8,384 bases of DNA from Desulfatitalea sp. (GTDB lineage: Bacteria; Desulfobacterota; Desulfobacteria; Desulfobacterales; Desulfosarcinaceae). The notes beneath the pieces were generated by a model. The model was not told where the DNA came from and made no database searches. It saw only the letters and a list, made by a program, of their open reading frames with translations. This document shows positions 1 through 4,969 of this stretch, piece by piece. Positions within the stretch are counted from its first letter, which is position 1, and every line of letters starts with the position of its first letter. The stretch lies in assembly GCA_013041835.1 (NCBI GenBank), contig JABDRH010000540.1, forward strand, positions 1-8,384, given 5' to 3'. The position numbers and the translations under genes were made by a program.

Positions 1-1580
1 GTGGTGGTCTTGCCTGAACCGGTGGGGCCGCAGACCAAAATCAGTCCATAGGGCTTGACCACCGATTTGATAAAGTTTTCATAGTTTTGTTCGGAGAAGC
101 CCATCTTCTCCAAGGGGATGGGTTCACCGGCGGCCAGGATACGCATGACCACGTCTTCAAGCCCCCCCTGGGTGGGAATGGTGGCCACGCGCAGTTCGAT
201 GTCCTTGCCACCGTACTTTTTGAATTTGATCTTGCCGTCCTGGGGCAGGCGGCGTTCGGCAATATCCAAGTCGGACATGATCTTGATGCGTGACACGACA
301 GCGTTGCGATAGGCAAAGGGAATCGTCTGATAGATGGTGCACGCGCCGTCTACGCGAATGCGCACCATGGTGTTTTGCTTGCCGGCATAGGGTTCAACGT
401 GGATATCCGATGCGTTGCGGGCGTAGGCATCCAGGATGATTTTGTTAACCAACTGCACCACGGCGCTGTCTTCCTCACCGACACCATGTTCAGCCTCTTC
501 GATCTCCTGGGTTTCGTCCTGCAACTGGCTGAGAATGTCGTCGATTTCCGCCATCTCGCGTTCATCGGCCGTGAACAACTTGATGAAATCGAGGATGTCC
601 TGTTTGAGGGCCACCATAAACTTGAGCTTTTGCCCAGGAAAGAGGGCCTTGATTTCATCGATGCGCTTCAGGTCGTGGGGGTCGTCGATGGCGATCACCG
701 GCTGGGTGTCTTCGTTGCGAATGGGCACCCACACGTTGGTCCGCATGAATGGCACCTTGAGCCCGGAGAGCAACTCCCCCGGAATGGGGTAGGAGGCATT
801 GTAGGAAACAAAGGGAACCTTAAAGTAGCGGGCCAGCGATTCGCCCAATTCGGTTTTGGGCACTTTATATTCGCGGACCAGCAGGGTTTCCACCGATTCC
901 TTGCGCTGACGGGCGTCCGTGACCGCCTTGGTCAACTCCTTTTGGGTAACCAGGTGATTTTCCAGAAGATAGTCGAATTTGGTGGTGCGCCCCCCGCGGA
1001 CCGCCATGCGTTTCTGGTTGTACAGGGCGATGCCGATGATTTTGGCCAAATCGGCAATGGCCTTTTCATCCTCCAGGCCGAACCGGTCACCCCCCAAGCG
1101 GTTGACCATTTGCAGGGCGCCCATCAGGTACTTTTGAAAAATAATGGGATAAACGAGCACCTGCTTGGTGCGATACCCGGTCTTTTGGTCCCAGCTCTTG
1201 TCAAACTTCAGATTTTCATCGATGGATTCAAGTTCATCGGCATCATAGACATTTTCGATATTCAGCAATTTGTGGGTCAATGCGGCGTATCCGGCCAGAG
1301 AGGATTTGTTCACCGCCACGCGAATTTCACCAATTTCATGGCCCGACTTGAAACGCGACACCAGTTCGCGTTTAACGCCGTCAACCACATAGACGGTCAT
1401 TCGCTCCGCTAGGAAAAGGCCGGTGATGTCGTCCTTCAGATCGAACAGAATTTCGTCTAAATCCCTTGCCGCATTGATTTTGTTACCGATTTCCTGCAGC
1501 TTGGCCCTGTATTCGACTTCCGATTTTAGTTTATCGATGCCGTTCCCGTTTAGCGCCTGGGTTTTAGATGCATTCAACAT
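1..1580 (-). CDS. GAF-domain GspE/PilB-type secretion/pilus assembly ATPase (3' part outside window)
   Basis: Cytoplasmic hexameric ATPase of the type II secretion/type IV pilus family, which powers pseudopilin or pilin polymerisation. I read 526 residues before the window edge cuts the gene inside the Walker A loop (GPTGSGKTT, residues 518-526), so Walker B, the His box and the zinc-binding region cannot be seen. Order: GAF-like sensor domain about 20-190 (the stretch ending LMGALQMVNR is typical); MshEN/T2SSE-N-like domain about 198-300; acidic linker 338-371; start of the ATPase N-terminal subdomain from about 371 with SDIHVEP at 391-397 and a VRIRVDG strand. The ATG at 1578-1580 is preceded by AGGA five bases upstream. 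The gene lies 54 bases after a small membrane-protein gene, probably in one operon. Family members with an N-terminal GAF domain are, as I recall, common in Desulfobacterota. Whether it serves a pilus or a type II secreton cannot be decided from this window. The MshEN-like part lacks the usual RLG start (KFD at 201-203). Confidence 0.93.
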   Translation of the reverse strand, partial: MLNASKTQALNGNGIDKLKSEVEYRAKLQEIGNKINAARDLDEILFDLKDDITGLFLAERMTVYVVDGVKRELVSRFKSGHEIGEIRVAVNKSSLAGYAALTHKLLNIENVYDADELESIDENLKFDKSWDQKTGYRTKQVLVYPIIFQKYLMGALQMVNRLGGDRFGLEDEKAIADLAKIIGIALYNQKRMAVRGGRTTKFDYLLENHLVTQKELTKAVTDARQRKESVETLLVREYKVPKTELGESLARYFKVPFVSYNASYPIPGELLSGLKVPFMRTNVWVPIRNEDTQPVIAIDDPHDLKRIDEIKALFPGQKLKFMVALKQDILDFIKLFTADEREMAEIDDILSQLQDETQEIEEAEHGVGEEDSAVVQLVNKIILDAYARNASDIHVEPYAGKQNTMVRIRVDGACTIYQTIPFAYRNAVVSRIKIMSDLDIAERRLPQDGKIKFKKYGGKDIELRVATIPTQGGLEDVVMRILAAGEPIPLEKMGFSEQNYENFIKSVVKPYGLILVCGPTGSGKTT

Positions 1581-1634
1581 GGTTGTCCTGTCTGATGTCT
1601 GCTTTTTGAAGCCGACTCGAAACGATATTTGTCT

Positions 1635-1856
1635 TTATCCGACCTTCGGCGATTTTAAATACCCTATTATTTTTTTTATGCCGCCGCCGACGAGAATCAC
1701 ACTCATCAAATAGAAACAAAAGCGGGTGTACCAGGCGCTGTTTGCCAAGCTTTCAAAGCGCGCCAGATGTGGCAATTGTTGATGCATCTGAACCACTACA
1801 CCCACGCCCACCAAGACCAGTGCAATGCCGTAAACGAGTTGAAGCGGATTTTTCAT
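1635..1856 (-). CDS. Small two-helix inner-membrane protein of unknown function
   Basis: A 73-residue protein with two hydrophobic segments, about residues 5-24 and 46-65, joined by a polar loop of about 20 residues containing the AWYTRFCFY stretch. The C-terminus is short and basic (KKIIGYLKSPK), which would favour a cytoplasmic tail and hence both ends inside. The ATG at 1854-1856 has an AAGGTG Shine-Dalgarno nine bases upstream, and the stop lies 54 bases before the GspE/PilB-type ATPase gene, so the two are likely co-transcribed. I do not recognise a named family. The position suggests an accessory membrane protein for the ATPase, or an unrelated passenger; this is inference from context only. 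Coding status is supported by the membrane pattern, start signal and tight spacing. Confidence 0.75.
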   Translation of the reverse strand: MKNPLQLVYGIALVLVGVGVVVQMHQQLPHLARFESLANSAWYTRFCFYLMSVILVGGGIKKIIGYLKSPKVG

Positions 1857-1862
1857 CGGCGG

Positions 1863-1970
1863 TTACACCTTGTTCATGAGTCTGGTATCCTTGAAGGGCA
1901 ATCCGCCGGTAGCGAGCTTGATACGCATCACGAAATCGTCTCGTACCGAGCGGAGGTCAGCCCCTTGCAT
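1863..1970 (-). CDS. Possible 35-residue leader ORF upstream of the small membrane protein
   Basis: A short frame of 35 codons plus TAA begins with ATG at 1968-1970 and stops six bases before the start of the 73-residue membrane protein gene. An in-frame TAA sits directly before the ATG, so it cannot be extended upstream. The product is polar and basic, beginning MQGADLRSVRDD and ending RLMNKV, with no membrane segment or motif I know. No Shine-Dalgarno is visible before the ATG. The stop codon overlaps the ribosome-binding region of the next gene, an arrangement that would allow translational coupling or leader-peptide control. It could equally be untranslated leader that is open by chance. 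Confidence 0.25.
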   Translation of the reverse strand: MQGADLRSVRDDFVMRIKLATGGLPFKDTRLMNKV

Positions 1971-1980
1971 TTATAGTGTC

Positions 1981-2021
1981 AAACCGTTACCCAACTTTGC
2001 CTGAACGTAGGTAGACGGTTT
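1981..2021 (-). other. Bulged stem-loop in the leader of the membrane protein/ATPase unit
   Basis: On the minus strand the arm AAACCGTCTACC pairs with GGGTAACGGTTT: seven base pairs (AAACCGT/ACGGTTT), one bulged C, then four more (TACC/GGTA), around a loop of roughly 16-17 bases. It lies about 75 bases after the enoyl-CoA hydratase stop and about 11 bases before the possible leader ORF. Only three T residues follow, so it is not a standard intrinsic terminator. It could be a structured leader RNA, a weak terminator of the upstream unit, or a DNA-level operator. I compared it by eye with c-di-GMP-I and fluoride riboswitches and saw no match to their conserved cores. Confidence 0.45.
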
Positions 2022-2092
2022 CTATCTTCAAGCAAACCTTGTTTAGGGTATCGGCGTTTTGGTTCGATTCGTTAATTTTTTACGAGCCCTAA

Positions 2093-2108
2093 TTCACTAT
2101 TCAGTGAA
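2093..2108 (-). repeat. Short hairpin overlapping the enoyl-CoA hydratase stop codon
   Basis: A perfect 6-bp inverted repeat, TTCACT and AGTGAA separated by four bases, covers the last codons and the TAG stop of the enoyl-CoA hydratase gene. It is AT-rich and not followed by a run of T on the minus strand, so termination is unlikely. An mRNA-stabilising 3' hairpin or chance are both possible. Confidence 0.3.
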
Positions 2109-2888
2109 GGTTCCGGTGAACACGGGCGCTCGCTTCTCCAAAAAAGCGGTGGTGCCTTCCTTGGCGTCCTTGCTGGTAAAGCACAAGGCGAATGCATCGG
2201 TTTCAATGCGCAGGCCGGTAGCCAGATCGACGCTCATGCCATGGTTGACGGCTTGCTTGGTGGCGCGTATCGCAACCCGGCCTTTGGATGCCATTTCGCG
2301 GGCGGTTTTCATCACCGCGGGCATAAGCTCCTCTGGGGGGGTCACACGATTGACAATGCCCAGTTGGTGGGCCTGCGCAGCGGAGATGAGGTTGCCGGTG
2401 TATAGCAGCTCCTTGGCTTGGTTGATGCCGATGAGTCGGGGCAGGCGTTGGGTGCCGCCGTATCCCGGAATTAAACCCAGCTTGATTTCCGGCTGACCAA
2501 AAGAGGCATTTTCCGAAGCGTAAATAAAATCACAGGCCATGGCGATTTCCAGCCCGCCCCCCAGGGCGAACCCGTTGACGGCGGCAATGACCGGAATGGG
2601 CAATTCGCTGATCCGGTTGATGACAGTCAGCCCCCAGAGCACAAAAGTCTTGGCCTTTAGAGGATCCAAACTGGCCAACTCGTTAATATCCGCTCCGGCC
2701 ACAAACGATTTTTCGCCTTCGCCGGTAAGAACCAATACACTTACCTGATCGTTGCGGGCGATGTCCGCCAACGCATGGTCGAACTCTTGTAGCAGCTCTC
2801 GGTTTAAGGCGTTGAGCGCCTTGGGACGACTGAATGTAATGGTGCCGATTCCTTCCTGCAGCTCAAAGCCAATGTTGCTGTATGCCAT
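2097..2888 (-). CDS. Enoyl-CoA hydratase / crotonase family protein
   Basis: A 263-residue cytoplasmic enzyme of the crotonase fold, the usual length for a bacterial enoyl-CoA hydratase; it likely adds water across trans-2-enoyl-CoA in fatty-acid or short-chain acyl-CoA metabolism. Visible landmarks: the first oxyanion-hole segment SFVAGADINEL (61-71), the second segment ALGGGLEIAMACD (108-120), and both catalytic glutamates of true hydratases, Glu114 (in GGGLE) and Glu134 (in GQPEIKLG), 20 residues apart as in rat mitochondrial hydratase (Glu144/Glu164). The conserved PGYGGTQRLPR follows at 141-151, and the C-terminus KEGTTAFLEKRAP is typical. I chose ATG 2886-2888 because AAGGAGGAG lies two bases before it and family alignment starts there; a longer frame runs to about 3032 but would overlap the amidase gene. 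It is about 50 bases downstream of the amidase gene, same strand. Substrate length cannot be read from sequence; crotonyl-CoA hydratase is a reasonable guess. Confidence 0.93.
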   Translation of the reverse strand: MAYSNIGFELQEGIGTITFSRPKALNALNRELLQEFDHALADIARNDQVSVLVLTGEGEKSFVAGADINELASLDPLKAKTFVLWGLTVINRISELPIPVIAAVNGFALGGGLEIAMACDFIYASENASFGQPEIKLGLIPGYGGTQRLPRLIGINQAKELLYTGNLISAAQAHQLGIVNRVTPPEELMPAVMKTAREMASKGRVAIRATKQAVNHGMSVDLATGLRIETDAFALCFTSKDAKEGTTAFLEKRAPVFTGTFTE

Positions 2889-2890
2889 AT

Positions 2891-2899
2891 CTCCTCCTT
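2891..2899 (-). promoter_or_regulatory. Strong Shine-Dalgarno fixing the enoyl-CoA hydratase start
   Basis: AAGGAGGAG on the minus strand ends two bases before ATG 2888, with its AGGAGG core five to ten bases from the ATG. It decides the start against a longer in-frame extension that would run into the amidase gene, including another ATG at 2918 with no comparable signal. Confidence 0.8.
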
Positions 2900-2938
2900 G
2901 GTACGTCTTTTGGGGCATGCGCCCGGTTTGCAGGTTTT

Positions 2939-4954
2939 CTACCCTCGCTCTCGTTGGTATGCTGCACCCTCGAAGGCGACGGGGTGGGTCTCCTCTATAT
3001 AGCGTTTGATGCCATCCACGATGCCCTGGCACAACTGATCCTGATAGGTCGGCGTGGTCAAGCGTTTACACTCTTTCGGGTTGCTGATGAATGCCGTCTC
3101 AACGAGGATGGACGGCATCTGGGCGCCAAGCAGTACGTAAAAAGGCGCTTTTTTGATCCCCTTGTTTCGGATGCCTTTATATTTGCGTTTCAATTGTTTG
3201 ACCGCCGCTTGCTGCACATAGCTTGCCAGGCGGGTGGACTCGCTTACCTTTGCATTTTGCATCAGATCCTGCAAGATGGAATCCAGATCGCTGATGTTCT
3301 TGGTGGAAGTGGCGTTCTCCCTGGCTGCCACGCGGATGGCTTCATCATCGGTCGCCAGGTTGAGGATAAAGGTCTCCATGCCGCTGGCCCGCTTGTCCGG
3401 CGAGGCGTTGGTGTGAATGGAGATAAATAGATCGGCGTTTTGGGTGTTGGCAATGGCCGTGCGCTCCTCCAGGCTCAAATAGGTATCCTGGCTTCGGGTC
3501 AGCACGACATCGCACTTGAGCTGGGAACGGATCTTGTCGGCCAGGCGCTGTCCGATTTGCAGCACCACATGCTTTTCGTGGACATTTTTCAGGTAGCCGG
3601 GGGCGCCGAAGTCTTTGCCCCCATGCCCGGGATCGATCACGATGCGCCGCACGCCTAAAGCAAGCTGCCTGACGATCGCGCTTTGAGGTAGTTTGTCGGA
3701 AGGCAGATCCCCCCCCCCAGCCGCCGGCGATGCTGGCCCCGACGAAGCCACTGACGCGCTCTCTTCGCCCCAGACATCCAAAACGATGCGAAACGGATTC
3801 TTCAGCGAGAAGATTTTAAAGGTTTTGGACGATTTAATGTCGACCACCACCCTTACCGTATCTTTGGAATATTGCCCGGCGCGGGCATCGCTGAGCAGGT
3901 CGTCGTTGATAGGCACCACGCGTTGCAGTTGGTTGCTCAGCCGGCTGTTATGCAGATCGATGTAGATACGTTGGGGCTTGCCAATAGTGGGGTCCTCGCG
4001 CAGTTCGTGATAAGAGAAAACGGCATCGCTATCAGCATCCACCACCACTCGGGTATAGCGGGGATTGGACCAGTACCGAAGGCCTTCAACCACCGCCGGC
4101 TTGGAGATGCCCTTTTCCTGGGAACCGCCGGGTGGTGCGGATACAGCCACATCGGCGCTCCGGATCACATCGGCAACGGTATCCCTATCGCCCCCGGTGG
4201 TTGCGCCATGATCAAACAGCTCTTGCCCAGAGGCCGCATAGGTGCTGTCGGGAAATTGACGAACCAGATCCTCCAGGGCTTTCTGGGATTGTTGACGATC
4301 CAGTGGATTGCGCGACCATCGGTAGAGTCCGGAATAGCTTTGGCTCAAGCCGTATAGCGCCGCCGGAGCCGTATCACCTTGGGAATCGGCCCGATATGCC
4401 TTACGATAGAGCGAAATGGATTTCATCCACTGGTCGCGGCGCTTTTGTAAATCGACACTATGTGCCAAACGCCGACTGTTCGCCTGGGCCGCTTCGAGTA
4501 ATTGCGCGGCGCTGGGATTTGGTGCGGCGGCGGCCTTGGCTTTGCTGCCGCCGGTGATCTTTCCCTGTGCATCGATGGCCCTGGAACGGTACTTGCTTTT
4601 AGGGTAATGCGTTACGACGCGATTTAGAAGTGTCAGGGCCTCCCTGCGATCCTCTCCAAGAAACGAGTGTTTATAAAGTTCGCCATACTTAACCCCGGCC
4701 TTATAAAGACCGGCGGCGGCCCACGGTCCGTGAGGATCGTGTCGGTAGACGGCCAGGTATTTTTTGATGCAACGCAACCAGCGGTCACGATACTTTTGAA
4801 GCCTTGGATTGTCTTCAAGATACTGGGCGCATTGCTCCGCGGCGTAGTATTTGGATTCAGCCGTGGCGGCCAAGACGCTGTTTGCACTCCATCCAATGAC
4901 CAGCACGGCGCTCAATAATGAAACGAACAAGGTTGGGCGCATTATCCCAGGCAT
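2939..4954 (-). CDS. AmiC-type N-acetylmuramoyl-L-alanine amidase with N-terminal repeats and AMIN domain
   Basis: Exported zinc amidase that cuts the bond between N-acetylmuramic acid and L-alanine in peptidoglycan, chiefly during daughter-cell separation. 671 residues, well above the roughly 400-450 of E. coli AmiB/AmiC because of an N-terminal extension. Order: signal peptide 1-29 (cleavage likely after SVLA); two tandem TPR-like units about 50-126 and 167-243; linker; AMIN domain about 288-396, the septal peptidoglycan-targeting module; Gly/Pro/Ser linker 400-425; Amidase_3 domain about 436-655. Zinc ligands are visible at His444 (DPGHGG), Glu460 (NVHEKH) and His514 (SIHTNAS), and the catalytic Glu619 is in LVETAFISNP. 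Residues about 550-600 resemble the helical segment that blocks the active site in AmiB/AmiC until a LytM factor binds, so activator control is plausible. The start at 4954 has AAGGA 12 bases upstream, and mutS ends 15 bases before it. A run of ten G on the coding strand (3709-3718) encodes linker glycines 413-415. Confidence 0.95.
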   Translation of the reverse strand: MPGIMRPTLFVSLLSAVLVIGWSANSVLAATAESKYYAAEQCAQYLEDNPRLQKYRDRWLRCIKKYLAVYRHDPHGPWAAAGLYKAGVKYGELYKHSFLGEDRREALTLLNRVVTHYPKSKYRSRAIDAQGKITGGSKAKAAAAPNPSAAQLLEAAQANSRRLAHSVDLQKRRDQWMKSISLYRKAYRADSQGDTAPAALYGLSQSYSGLYRWSRNPLDRQQSQKALEDLVRQFPDSTYAASGQELFDHGATTGGDRDTVADVIRSADVAVSAPPGGSQEKGISKPAVVEGLRYWSNPRYTRVVVDADSDAVFSYHELREDPTIGKPQRIYIDLHNSRLSNQLQRVVPINDDLLSDARAGQYSKDTVRVVVDIKSSKTFKIFSLKNPFRIVLDVWGEESASVASSGPASPAAGGGDLPSDKLPQSAIVRQLALGVRRIVIDPGHGGKDFGAPGYLKNVHEKHVVLQIGQRLADKIRSQLKCDVVLTRSQDTYLSLEERTAIANTQNADLFISIHTNASPDKRASGMETFILNLATDDEAIRVAARENATSTKNISDLDSILQDLMQNAKVSESTRLASYVQQAAVKQLKRKYKGIRNKGIKKAPFYVLLGAQMPSILVETAFISNPKECKRLTTPTYQDQLCQGIVDGIKRYIEETHPVAFEGAAYQRERG
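3709..3718 (-). repeat. Ten-base G homopolymer inside the amidase coding sequence
   Basis: The plus strand shows ten consecutive C, i.e. ten G on the coding strand, giving GGG GGG GGG G(AT) = Gly413-Gly415-Asp416 in the linker between AMIN and amidase domains. It is the longest homopolymer I noticed in the window. Gain or loss of one base would shift the frame before every catalytic residue. Confidence 0.9.
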
Positions 4955-4969
4955 AAGTCAATACATTCC

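Larger units (their letters stand above)
1857..2096. other. Intergenic leader between the enoyl-CoA hydratase and the small membrane protein
   Basis: About 240 bases, the longest gap in the window. It holds the bulged stem-loop at 1981-2021 and the possible mini-ORF at 1863-1970, with AT-rich sequence in the part nearest the hydratase stop. On the minus strand a TTGACA (1977-1982) and a TATAAA (1970-1975) occur, but side by side rather than about 17 bases apart, so no standard sigma-70 promoter can be assigned. A new promoter for the membrane protein/ATPase unit is likely here on spacing grounds. Confidence 0.5.

Noticed and set aside
375..1412. A 345-codon plus-strand open frame
   Set aside because: It lies wholly antisense to the GAF-GspE/PilB gene, whose domains and Walker A are unmistakable; the product has no recognisable motif and reads as an antisense shadow.
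1670..1677. Run of eight T (eight A on the coding strand) in the small membrane protein gene
   Set aside because: It encodes the Lys-Lys-Ile part near the C-terminus; a slip would change only the last few residues, so a switch role is unlikely.
1966..1982. Sigma-54-like element (GA-N10-GC) on the minus strand before the membrane protein/ATPase unit
   Set aside because: The -12 GC and spacing fit, but the near-invariant -24 GG is GA, and the implied transcript would start inside the mini-ORF. Too weak to call, though pilus genes are often sigma-54 controlled.
2912..2925. GGGC-ATGC-GCCC mini-hairpin between the amidase and hydratase genes as a terminator
   Set aside because: Only four base pairs and no T run on the minus strand; the gap is short and the genes are likely co-transcribed.
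2889..3032. N-terminal extension of the enoyl-CoA hydratase by up to 48 residues
   Set aside because: It overlaps the amidase stop, has no crotonase homology and lacks a ribosome site, whereas ATG 2888 has a near-perfect one.
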